Assembly: GCA_021397845.1 (NCBI GenBank) | Contig: CM038038.1 | Span: 70,354,748 to 70,418,747 of the forward strand | Direction: 5' to 3' | Length of the DNA: 64,000 nucleotides | Source of the DNA: Areca catechu | Lineage: Eukaryota; Streptophyta; Magnoliopsida; Arecales; Arecaceae | Shown here: positions 10,881-20,857 of the stretch, piece by piece | How the letters are laid out: each line of letters starts with the position of its first letter | Numbering within the stretch: position 1 is the first letter of the stretch | Made by a program: the position numbers and the translations under genes | The notes under the pieces: model-generated | Databases searched by the model: none | What the model saw: only the letters and a program-made list of their open reading frames with translations | What the model was told of the DNA's origin: nothing

Positions 10881-12746
10881 ATGGCTCCAAAACGTGCTAT
10901 CGGGAAATGCTCCTTGTAGACTGCTCCGTCCGTGAAAAGGGAAAGAAGAACTAAGAGACGACAAGAAGAGCCGACTGCCACTGTTCATAGTGAAGAACTT
11001 GTGGAAGAACATACAAGGACCGCTCCAAGTGCTCCAAGCCAAATCCCTTCAATGTCAACAAGACCGGTAACCTCTGGCCATCGTATCAACTTTGAATTTA
11101 TTAAGGAGATAGGGTTAAAGATTGGTGATTTGATTGAGGATCAAGGTTGGAGGAAATTTTGCTCCCTAAATGAAAAAACCTACCCCTCTCTTGTTAAGAC
11201 ATTTTATGAAAATTTGAGATTGGGTACAAATCATGTAGAATCTACAATTAAAGGAAAAAGAGTTATTGTCAATGAAGATGTTCTACACAACCTATTGGAT
11301 TTACCTATTGATGGGGTGAAATTCTTAGTAATTGAGGATAGAGAAAAGGCCTTGAGGACTATTCTAAACAAGGAAGATGTCAGTGGGATTGGAACTGTAT
11401 TTGCCAACACCTTATCACTTGAAATGAGGTTGTTACATAATTTTATCAGTAGGATATTTGTGCAAAGGACTAGAAGATTTGATTGGGTAACTGAGAAGGA
11501 CCTAAGCCTTATGGAACATATCTTAGAAAAGACTCCTGTGAACTTATCACATATTATCATTATGCAAATGAAGGAGACTGTTAGAAAGGCTAAGGCTTGC
11601 TTACCCTATGGAATGATGTTAACCCTACTATTCAAGTCCCAAAGAGTGAGTTTGGAAGGTAAAGATGGAGTTGAACTGCACCATACTAATGTCTACACCT
11701 CCAAGTCACTAGAAAGAATGGGTTACACTCAAGTTGAAGGTGTTTGGAGAAAGAAAGGAACAAATGTCAGGGCAATTGGTAGTTTGAGCAGTGAAGAAGA
11801 AGAAGAAGAGAATGAAGAAATAGTTGGAACCTCTACTACACCTGCACCTGAACTAGAGTCTCTATTTCCAGAACCTGCTACCACTTTTGAAGAGACTGAT
11901 TTACCTTTTCCTAATCTTGATATGCCTGCACCTGAATTTGATTTGCCTGCAGCTGATATACCTTTACCACACTTCACTCCTGCAGCTTCACATCCTCCAA
12001 ACATTCAAAGTCAAATTGAAAATCAGATGAAGGCTTTGACTGATTCACTAACATGCACTATCACTTTACTTTTTGGTGATCTAAAACAGTCAGTGGATAG
12101 TAGACTGTCTCAACTGGAAGAATATGTTACATGTTTGCAAGGAAAGGTTGAAGCAATAGAAACTTCAAGATCTGCACCTCAAGTGGAACTTCAACCTATC
12201 CTAGACCTTATATCTTCTAGTTCTGAAGGCATAAAGAATTCAGTGGATGCAACATTAAATGAGTATAGAACTGAGTTGAATGAATCCAAATGCACTTTGG
12301 AAACAATTGCAGAAACAAGACAAATGGCAGATGACTACACATGAGGCATTGGGATTATCAGGTCAGAACTTGGAAGACTTAGAGGATCTGCTGAAGCTTT
12401 TGCTAATGTCCAAGCTTCTAAACTTATATCAATGCAAAAGGAAATTGGTGAAATGAAAGAGGCTGTGAACAAGGTACCTACAAGCCTCAATGACATGGAA
12501 CAGCAACTTGGTGCAATCTGGATGGAGATGGTTTCAATCTGTGGCACTATTAGATCCTTGGAGATCACTGCTAGGACTAGACCTTTATATGATCCTTCTT
12601 CTATTTCCTCTAGGGGTCTTACCACTTCTCACCATCCTAGAGCACCTCCACCTCATGCAACTTCTAGTAGACCTCCTACACCTGCTTCTTGGTATGGTGC
12701 TAGTATGCCTACCAATGTACCTAAGGAAGAATCTGATAGTGAGTAG
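10881..12746 (+). pseudogene. Sirevirus extra (env-like) ORF downstream of pol
   Basis: The frame starts at an ATG (MAPKRAIGKCSL, 10,881) and runs ~620 codons, with stops at 10,917 (TAG) and 12,342 (TGA). The main open part is 10,932-12,344. The N-terminal third (HRINFEFIKEIGLKIGDLI, GWRKFCSL, YPSLVKTFYENL) resembles the 'putative plant transposon protein' domain. Next come an acidic stretch (EEEEEENEE, ~11,790), a Pro/Ala-rich hinge and a heptad-rich C-terminal half. I see no convincing signal peptide or fusion peptide, so 'env-like' describes position only. Many sireviruses carry an ORF here; its function is unknown. Confidence 0.75.
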
Positions 12747-13007
12747 GTCTTTGATAATTGTATTTTTTTGAAACTTTTTGAAGAATGTGTAATGTTTAAT
12801 GTAATGAATCTTTTGATGGAAATACAATGAATATATTTTTGGACACATGTGTGTATTTCTTTTATCTCGCTAACACTCTCTAATGTTTTTTTTTTAAATA
12901 GGATTCTCTCTCTAATTTGAGAAAGTGAAATTATCTCAAACAAATCTTAATACAATCTCAATCTATTTAAAATCTGAGCTTAATTGTATAACTTTTTGAT
13001 TTGATGA

Positions 13008-13494
13008 TAAAAAGGGGGAGAACTATTATATAATAAAGTGCATGAAAGAAGAAACTTAATGAATTGAAATAGAACTGCTAAAGTTAATTAGACAAGGGGA
13101 ACTTAATGAATATTGCATACCTTTTCTGCTAAAGTGTTCAAATAAATGATAAAGGGGGAGAAATTTCATGTTGATTAGAAATTTTATAAAAAGGGAGAGA
13201 AATACATGTTTATTTTGCTTCAATATTTCATATGCTGCTCTTTACTAATTACATCTAACTATCAATGCTTAATGTTGCTTAATATATACAAGCACTTATT
13301 CTTTGACACTTACATATTATAGAGTTGGCTTTGTGTATAACTGTATAGCATACATTGATACTCATTTAAGAATACAGTTAATATTATGATATGTCAAACA
13401 AGTGTAAATGCTTACTATGATATACATCTATACTTGTGAATAGAATAGATTTTTTTCATGCCCAGTGTTTTGTCATCATCAAAAAGGGGGAGAT
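13008..13494 (+). promoter_or_regulatory. Serial polypurine tracts before the 3' LTR
   Basis: AAAAAGGGGGAG-type tracts occur at ~13,008, 13,150 and 13,187 (weaker), and at 13,480-13,494 directly against the LTR. The last is the plus-strand primer. Multiple upstream copies are a recognised sirevirus feature. No coding signal lies in 12,747-13,494. Confidence 0.8.
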
Positions 13495-15018
13495 TGTTGA
13501 ACCCTGAAGTGATTTTGATGATAACAAAACCTTGGAGCATACATTTGGTTATCTAAAAACTCTTCAAATGGTTGATAAGTTTTGGTAGGATGACTACTTT
13601 GATACACTTTTTAAACCCTACAACCTTTATTTTTTTGTGTTAAGTTGTAAGTAATTAGAATCTTGTAAAGAAGAACCCAACAAAAATTTTCCTATTTAAA
13701 TCAAAGTTAAAGGGTTGCTTCTACTAGTTTTCAAGCTTCAATTTCTCTTGATTTTGGTGTAAGAAGATCTTAAGGAAGTCTTCAAAGCTTGGCATGTGAG
13801 ATCTGGAGAATAGGAATTGGTCTGGCTGAAGAACCAATCTCGAGCTGACTGGATGGAGAAACCAGCCGACTCTGGCACTGGCACAAGAAAGAAGATCTCT
13901 GGCACACAGACCCAGCCGACTGGCACCTAGTCCCAGCCGACTCATCCAGAACTTGGTTGATAATAGTCTGAGAATCTCAGGGATCTGAGCCGACTGGATT
14001 TCAGCTTAGCCAACTCGTCTAGAGTAATCTATTTTCTCATCTCTGGAACCTAGTCGACTGGATTTCAGCCTAGCCGACTCATCTAGAGTGAGCTATTTTC
14101 TCGACTGTGGAACCTAGCCGACTGGTTTTCAACCCAGCCAACCTGAACCTGATCCGAGCCGACTCGAAGAATGTCCGAGCCGACTGGAATGACAGGATCT
14201 CTTCCAACGGCTAGTTCCAGACTTCTGATTTTGAATTCCAAAAGTGCTCCAATGGTAACCTATCACTTCCCAACGGTCTACAATGTTCAAAATCAAGGGT
14301 AGGCAGTTGAAGTCTCTATAAATGAGGTATGAGAACATCCTTAGAGGAGGCTAATGAGTTGTTGAACATTTATTGAAGTAAGAAGAGAGAGCACTTGAGC
14401 TTTGAAGTCAGTCTCCAAGCCTTCACCAACTCTTATCAGAAGCTTGAAGAAACTTTTGAGGAAAGCAAGGAAGCCATTGAAGTGCATTGAAGAGCATTCA
14501 ATTGAGCTTCACTCGAGCTGCATCGGCAACCACCATACAACTTAGTTTGTCATTTCTGTTGCTTTTCTTTCTACTCCTTGAATACTTGGGTTATTGGTGA
14601 GCCCGATTGTAAAAACCAAATAGGTTTCTTTGGTGAGCCTACTGAAAATCAAAGTGTAGAGGTTCTAGGTGAGGCTGTGAAAACCTAGTATGGGTTTCTT
14701 TGGTGAGTCCGGTTTAAAAACCAAAGTGTAGAGGTTGGGATTGTGAGCTTGTAAAACAATCCGATTGTATTCTGGTTTGGAAGATATAGTGGAAATCCCG
14801 AGTAGTGAACTTAGATAGTGGACGTAGGAGCTGGGTTGCTCCGAACCACTCTAAACATATTTTGTTTGTGTTGTGCTTTACTTACTTTTCAGCTTCTGCA
14901 CTTATTCTCTGATTAACACAATACTCAACCACTAAAAGGAATTACTTGTGCACATATTTGCAAGAAATTTTATAATTTCCAATTCACCCCCCTCTTGGGA
15001 AAAGCCACCTGGGCAACA
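13495..15018 (+). repeat. 3' LTR of the plus-strand sirevirus
   Basis: It starts TGTTGAACCCTGAAG after the polypurine tract and ends GGGCAACA, 1,524 bp. It holds eight GCCGAC boxes (13,865-14,184), TATAAATG at 14,317 and a leader region with repeated 'ggtgagcc' phrases. It is intact where the 5' LTR is truncated. Confidence 0.92.
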
Positions 15019-16176
15019 AGAAATCTCTTGGTTTTCAAAGGCTAACCAAAAACCTTCTTGGTTTTCAACTAGGCTAACCAAAAACCTCCTTGGTTTTGTT
15101 CTTAGGCTCACCAAAAACCTTGATACAACAAAGTATGAATTGAAGTAAAGATTACAAGAAAAGTTTTCTAATAAAAAGTTGTTATCTCTTTGAAGCTTGA
15201 TGAAGATGCTTGTCTTCAATTCGATGAAGCCTCAATTAATGATCAAAAGTGGTTGGACTTGAATGCTTTTGATTGCTTTAAATGGTTGAAGGCTTCTTTT
15301 ACTTAGAATTAGTTACTCTCAATGAATGTATGAGTGAATACTCTTCTTTTTCTTTCTTTTTCACTTCCTTTTCTTTTTCTCTTATATTCCATTTGATTTT
15401 AATTCACTTAAATACTAACCCAATGCTTAAATAATGATTTATGACCATTAGAGACATGGAACTAGTTATTAGGGGTGAAAGGGATGAGTTCTATATTTGA
15501 AAAAATGAGCCATTACTGTTTCCAGAACTCCAAGTATCAACACTTCAAGTTGTGAGTTGACACTTAGGGTTGACACTTAAATCTCATGAGTCGACACCTA
15601 GTTCAAAATTCTATATTGAAATACTCTGGAATTCTCAGGTGAGTCGACATTTCATCTTGTGAGTCGACACTTGAGTCGACCCTAGAACTGCATGAGTCGA
15701 CACCTAACACAAGTCTTGGAATTCAATATGTTCTGTAAAAAATCTATCTCAGGCATTGAGTCGATCCTTGAGTCGACACTTAGGGTTGATACTTGTGAAG
15801 CATGAGTCGATACTTCAAGTATGCCATCTAAAACTCTTTTCTGCATACCGACTTGAGTCGAAACTTGTACTGCCATGAGTCAACACTTGAACTGTGAGTC
15901 GACACTTGCTGAAACTTTTTCAAAAATGATTGAACCTCTGCTGAAACCTTTTTGAACTTAACTCTTTAATTCCTTTCAAGCAAATCTTAAATACTTAAGT
16001 CCATTAATGATTGGTGTTTCATCCATAGAAAGGGATTCTTCAATAATTTGACAAGCAATTCAATTTAGCTGATTTGATGAGTACTTTTTTTAAAAAAAAA
16101 TTTCAAAGAACTATTAGTACTCAAATATACTTAAGTATTTTGTTAATCATCAAAATCAATAACGGAGTCAACAACA
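15019..16176 (-). repeat. 5' portion of the split 5' LTR of the minus-strand sirevirus
   Basis: This is the continuation of 3552-3906 beyond the inserted element. Read on the minus strand it starts near 16,173-16,176 with TGTTG...GATTTTGATGATTAAC, the same opening logic as the LTR at 13,495. It carries about ten copies of a (g)agtcgacact motif (15,540-15,910) and triplicated 'ccttggttttc' phrases. The exact outer end (CAACA) is ambiguous by 3 bp. Confidence 0.7.
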
Positions 16177-16550
16177 ATAACACATGTCGAAGGTTAAATA
16201 ATTCTTGAAAATTTTTTGGTGCTTAAGTGGAATACTCTTTCAAGTGATAGTGCACTCTTCTATAGGGTATGATAAGTACACTTCTTAGCATATATCTTGT
16301 ATCAAAAAGATAATGTTTATCTAATAAAAATTTTTTAAAAAGTAAATAATAATTGTATTGTATTATAAAAGAATATGAAATTTATTAACTATTAAAGATT
16401 TCCTTTAGGAATCTCTAGCTTATCTTCTCTTCTAAGTTTATTTTTAATTATTCTTAAGTCAGATGTCATTCCTTCCAAACCAAACAAGACAAATATAAAT
16501 TTTAAATTGAATGAGCTTGTAGCCAATATATTTTGTTGGATAACCCTTTC
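16177..16550. other. AT-rich flank, no recognised feature
   Basis: This stretch lies between the old sirevirus LTR and the Tat element. It is AT-rich with no open frame, repeat or RNA gene that I can see. Its last five bases (CTTTC) are the Tat target-site duplication. Confidence 0.6.
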
Positions 16551-18127
16551 TGATGTGGCACAACCACTGACGTGGAGCCCATGATGATAACAGCTGGTGG
16601 CCGTGCTGGTGGGAAGTGCCACCTGGATGTGACACCCGCATGAACTTCCAAAAGGTGAGCCCTTCGATCGAGGCGGGCCCCCATATTCGGGGTCGAGCAC
16701 CCGGTCGAGGTCATGCTCATGCTTTCCAAAGGCGAGCCCTTCGGTCGAGGCAACTCCCGCATCCGGGGTCAAGCACTCGACCGAGGTCGTTCTCATGCTT
16801 CCCAAAGGCAAGCCCTTCGATCGAGGTGGCTCCCGCATCTAGGATCGAGCACCCGATCAAGGTCGTGCTCATGCTTTCCAAAGGTGAGCCCTTCAACCGA
16901 GGCAGTCCCCACATCCGGGGTCGAGCACCCGGTCGAGGTCATGCTCATGCTTCCCAAGATCGAGCCCTTCAATCCAGGTGGCCCCCATAATCAGGGTTGA
17001 GCGCCCGGCCGAGGTCATGCTCATGCTTCCCAAGGGTGAGCCCTTCGATCGAGGTGGCCCCTGCATCCAGGGTCAAGTGCCCGGTCGAGGTTGTGCTCAT
17101 GCTTTCCAACGGTAGCCCTCGCATCCGGGGTCGAGCACTCGGCTAGGGTCGGGCTCGTACATTTCAGAGTCGGGCTCCCAAGATAGAGCTCCCCTACCCT
17201 ATTGAGGATGGAATTCTCGCTAGAAGCAAAAGAGAGAGAAGATCAATAGAAGCTTAAACTGTGACATGGAAGCTCCTAGCTACCAACATCCCATAAGTGG
17301 TGCACGCCTGGCCAAAAAATTCAAACACTGTAATGCACCACCCACATGTTCTATGCAATGCGTGCTCCACTAGGCTTCATGCCCTGTAGCACGCCGCCAT
17401 GTCAATCACCGTGCAACCAAGGGCTCCGATCTTCATGACACGAAACCTGAACCTCCTCCAAAAGGAGTATACCATTAAGGCCACAGGCTCTGCGACACTC
17501 CAACGGTCCCTCCTAGAATAGAAACACTCCACCATGGCTTGGGGCTCAACAACATGCGGCCCACCCCTACCATGAAAAATCGCACCGCTAAAGGGACAAG
17601 ATATGTACTACACCGATGATCACCCCCAACAGAAAGATCTCCTTTAGAGGATTGGTCTGATAGGGGGAAGGCTGCAAACCAAAAAAAACCCCTCTGGAAA
17701 GGGATACCAGGAAAGGGATGTTTCAATAAAGCCCCAAGCTTGGACTGGGCCATTCCTTCTCATATAAAAATAGATGAAAAGACCCCCGAGGGGGAGGAGG
17801 CAGCTACTAAGACTCAGAGAGAAAACGGGCAAGGAACCAGCAAAGAAAAGCTCCCAGCTCTCTAATCTCTACTTGGCCTTGTCTTTCCACTTCTTACATG
17901 TCATCCTTCACCCTCTACACGGAGAGTCCCCAAGCTCTTTGCCTCAGAGGTTATGTTCTCCTTGATCATCCCAGCTGACTTGATCATTGGAGTGTCCCCA
18001 CCAAAATTCCCATCCCGGGTCTCCTCTTTTTTGTAGGCCACGCTGGAAGAGGACCGAGCGCCCATCGGGAGCCCAATAAGTCCATGACATGTTAGAGTTA
18101 TAGAACATGTTGATTCAAGCAGCAACA
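16551..18127 (+). repeat. 5' LTR of the Tat element
   Basis: The LTR starts TGATGTGGCACAACC after CTTTC and ends ...AGCAACA, 1,577 bp. It aligns throughout with 60,492-62,293. A 76-bp tandem array occupies 16,675-17,160. A likely TATA box (CTCATATAAAAATAG) lies at 17,758-17,772. The 3' copy is 225 bp longer, close to three repeat units. Confidence 0.9.
16675..17160 (+). repeat. 76-bp tandem repeat array in the Tat LTR (about 6.5 copies)
   Basis: The marker phrase cgagcacccggtcgaggtc (variants) recurs near 16,692, 16,768, 16,844, 16,920, 16,996, 17,072 and 17,138. Each unit also carries 'tgctcatgctt(t/c)cc' and 'gagcccttcg'. It lies upstream of the LTR TATA box, in U3. Confidence 0.85.
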
Positions 18128-18146
18128 GATTGGCATGCCAGGTAGG
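18128..18146 (+). promoter_or_regulatory. Tat primer-binding region, abutted by an insertion
   Basis: The sequence gattggcatgccaggtagg directly follows the 5' LTR, where the PBS must lie. It resembles the TGGC...GCCAGGTAGG form seen in other Tat elements. Element 18,147-25,178 landed at its last base, duplicating GTAGG. I have not assigned the tRNA. Confidence 0.6.
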
Positions 18147-18576
18147 TGGTGCGGGCACCAGACTCAAAAGAAGACTTCAGAGCTCCATCTGGATCTCTGA
18201 TTAACCTTGCCCGAAGAATTAGGATTTTTTGGCTTGTAATAAGGGTTGACTTGATCAACTCAATTTTAGTTTGAGTCTGTATTACCTGCATTTTTTATTG
18301 AGTCATGTTGACTCAGTGTTGGACTAGGGTTTCAACCTGGGGTGTTACATTTTCTTCCAAAGCTAAGCAAGTGGGCGCCACACTCCCAGCCACACTCCCA
18401 GCCATACGCCTAAGTCCAGGGGGTGCCACATCTCCATCCAGCAGGCTTTGGTCCCCACACCATAGATAGCAGCTCCCCTCTTTCATGCGCCAATTGAGGA
18501 GAAATCCACCAGGGGTCCACAAATCAAGGGGGCGGCCCAAGACTTCCCAAAAGAACCAAACTATAAAAAGGGAAGA

Positions 18577-18890
18577 AATTCTCTTGGAGAGGAATTCAAG
18601 GAGGCGCCCATTACCTGCCAGAAATACTCAAAACAAAGTTAGAAGGAGCCATAACTTGGGGAGAAAGAAAAGGAGGTATCCAAAAAGGGTTGAGCCATGG
18701 AAGGAAGGAGATTTCTCTTGAAAAGCAAGGTTAGGAGGCGCCCTAATCATTCCAACTAAAGCCAGATATAAAAGGCAACAAATTTTCTCTTGGAGGGCAA
18801 GGTTAAGAGGCACCCAAACACTTCCAGATAAGGCCAAGCATAGAAGGAAAAAAATATTTTCTTGGAGGTCAAGACAAGGAGGCGCCACCC
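18577..18890 (+). repeat. Degenerate repeat in LTR U3
   Basis: Four imperfect copies of 'ttctcttggagg(g/t)caaggtta(a)gaggcgcc' start near 18,577, 18,713, 18,785 and 18,857. They lie just upstream of the LTR TATA box and are repeated in the 3' LTR (from ~23,826). Confidence 0.6.
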
Positions 18891-19027
18891 ACTTTCCATT
18901 TTGAAGCTTCAATCAACTTTGGAATTAATTGGCCGGCCATATGAGTAGGGATTGATATCTTAATTTGAAGATCCCCTCCTTTAGTTCCACATGGGAAGAT
19001 GTAAAACCCTACTCTCTTGTAATGGCC

Positions 19028-19036
19028 TATAAATTA
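19028..19036 (+). promoter_or_regulatory. LTR TATA box of chromovirus derivative 1
   Basis: TATAAATTA in 'ggcctataaattaaacccc', present in both LTRs (also 24,277-24,285). It lies ~880 bp into the LTR. Confidence 0.6.
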
Positions 19037-19889
19037 AACCCCATGTAAGTTTGAAAAGATCAGATGAATGAAACCAAATTTTTTTTGTGAGCAAACTTTG
19101 TGTTTTCTCTCTTCTGCACTTGCATCCAGGTGTTGAGCTCCATGAGGGAGTAAATCCGGGTTCCCCAGGAACCTTGAGGAGGTGTGAGATCTCCAAAACC
19201 CAAACCCTAGGTTAGCCACTCCACTCCCAAACCCTAGCCGCCATCACCCTTCTCTTTCCACCAAGCCCTAGCCTATCCCACCTCTCACGGCCACCCTCTC
19301 CAAGTCCAGGCCGACCACCAGCATCCAGCTCCAGTCCAGATACTTCAGATCTACAGCAATTCTAAGAGGAAGTCAGATCAGCCTCCAGGAGAATCCTGAT
19401 TTCAGCAACTTCAGCTTTCAAGTTCTTCAACCTGGTAAATCTTTTCTTGAGTATCTAAATTCCATCACTTGTTCCTCTTCTTTCCCAGATCTTGAGTCCA
19501 GGAGAAGCCGACCAAACCACAAGACCAGTATTGGAGGATCCATTGCGAAGATAGCCGAATCCGAGGATCCAACAATCTGCTTGAGAGAGTTCTTCCACTA
19601 AAATTCTGTGAGATCACTGTCTGGTTGGTAAACCATCTCTTCTCTTTATTTCTATCCTGTTGAAAGTTCAGAGCGAAACCCTAGGTCTGGGAGTTTCTCA
19701 ACCCCCAGCGATCCGTTACTTCTGAACTACTCTGATAACTTAGCTTCTTTTAAAGTGTGCTTTCAATCCTTACCTAGTTTCCATCAACTTAGTTTACTTT
19801 ACTTTGAGTTAAGGACAATTTCTGAAATATAAAAAAAAAAGAATTAATCTTAATTTTTACTTCCGCATACGCTTCTTTGTTCTTTGTTC

Positions 19890-19980
19890 TGCATCATTTT
19901 TAGTATCAGAGCTTCCATTCTGCATCATTTTTGGTATCAGAGCTTCCGTTCTGCATCATTTTTGGTATCAGAGCCCTGTC
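19890..19980 (+). repeat. LTR-end/PBS junction repeated three times (31-bp unit)
   Basis: Units start at 19,890, 19,921 and 19,952. Each contains TGCATCA, a T-run and (T/A)GTATCAGAGC, that is, the LTR terminus plus the primer binding site. The last PBS copy is 19,963-19,974. The 3' LTR end (25,140-25,178) has two TGCATCA copies with one PBS-like sequence between them. Confidence 0.85.
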
Positions 19981-20857
19981 TAGGGTTTCTGTTTGATTGC
20001 TTGTTTGAGTCTCTCTCTTTTACTTTGTCTGCTCGAAGTAGACTCCCCAGGACATCCGGTCCTAGGAACGAAGAGAGGTGCAAACCTCGTCTTCCCATTC
20101 CATGAGGTGTTCCTAGGGCGTGTAGGGGATCCGTTGGGTTATAACTTCGTAGCAGGAATTGTAAACAGTGAAGTGCTCTATTTTCAGCACATAATTACCC
20201 TGTTGAAGGAATTATTTCTCACTGTAGGTAACTCCAAATTTGGTGATTTTTGTTTTTCTGAAACAAGTATAATTGAAACTAATTTTCATAATTTTCCCAT
20301 GATTTATTGGTTTCCGTGCGATTTTTGAGAATTAAATTACTACAACTCTATTTTTGTGTTCTGCAATCCATTTATTTTTGAGTGTTCATCTCTTAATTCA
20401 TCTTAAGGGCATTTGAGCATCTAAGATAAGGGGAGGAGTTGATAACCTCTCCTTAGCCCAAAACCACCACCCACTCATTCGAACCTAAGCCTTTAATCGA
20501 AAAATTGATTAGACCTAATTTGCCCTAGTGGGCTAGGGACATCAACAAGTCGGGTCAAGGCTAGTGTTGAGTCAGTTTGTCTGGTTACTCTGTGTGTGCT
20601 TTGTACTCAGTGTCTAGAACGGTGGTTCAGGGATTCCATCCCGAAGGGCTTGTGTGCTGGTCCGCCTACCTGGCCAATCTCTGATTGGTGTCTAGGATTG
20701 GCATTCAGGGACCTAACACTCCCCTTACACCTGCCTAGCTGAGTCCTGAGTTACTACAGGCTAGCTTGCCACTCTGATTGGGCATCTAGTTTGGGCTCTA
20801 GGTCTAGTTAGCCCGTAGTCATTCAGTTGAGTCTCATTTTGTGTGTTTGCTTGCATC

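Larger units (their letters stand above)
3927..15018 (+). mobile_element. Sirevirus (Ty1/copia, SIRE/Maximus lineage), plus strand
   Basis: A nearly complete, decayed element. It has a 5' LTR lacking its first ~95 bp, the PBS, gag, pol, an extra env-like ORF, serial polypurine tracts and an intact 3' LTR (13,495-15,018). Gag with two CCHC motifs and a coiled-coil tail, the extra ORF after pol, and repeated AAAGGGGGAG tracts are known sirevirus hallmarks. The candidate duplication AGAAA is at 3902-3906 and 15,019-15,023. The target is the 5' LTR of another sirevirus in the opposite orientation. Confidence 0.9.
18147..19958 (+). repeat. 5' LTR of chromovirus derivative 1
   Basis: It begins TGGTGCGGGCACCAG. 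TTGACT boxes lie at 18,246 and 18,309, and a degenerate 72-136-bp repeat at 18,577-18,890. TATAAATTA is at 19,028. The end is uncertain by multiples of 31 bp because the terminal TGCATCA occurs three times (ending 19,896, 19,927 and 19,958). Confidence 0.88.

Noticed and set aside
16392..17000. Apparent repeated-peptide ORFs on both strands of the Tat LTR array
   Set aside because: They are translations of the 76-bp tandem repeat, with no start or domain evidence.
16675..17160. Possible CRISPR-like array (regularly spaced repeats)
   Set aside because: The full 76-bp period is repetitive with no unique spacers, lies in an LTR and the genome is eukaryotic.
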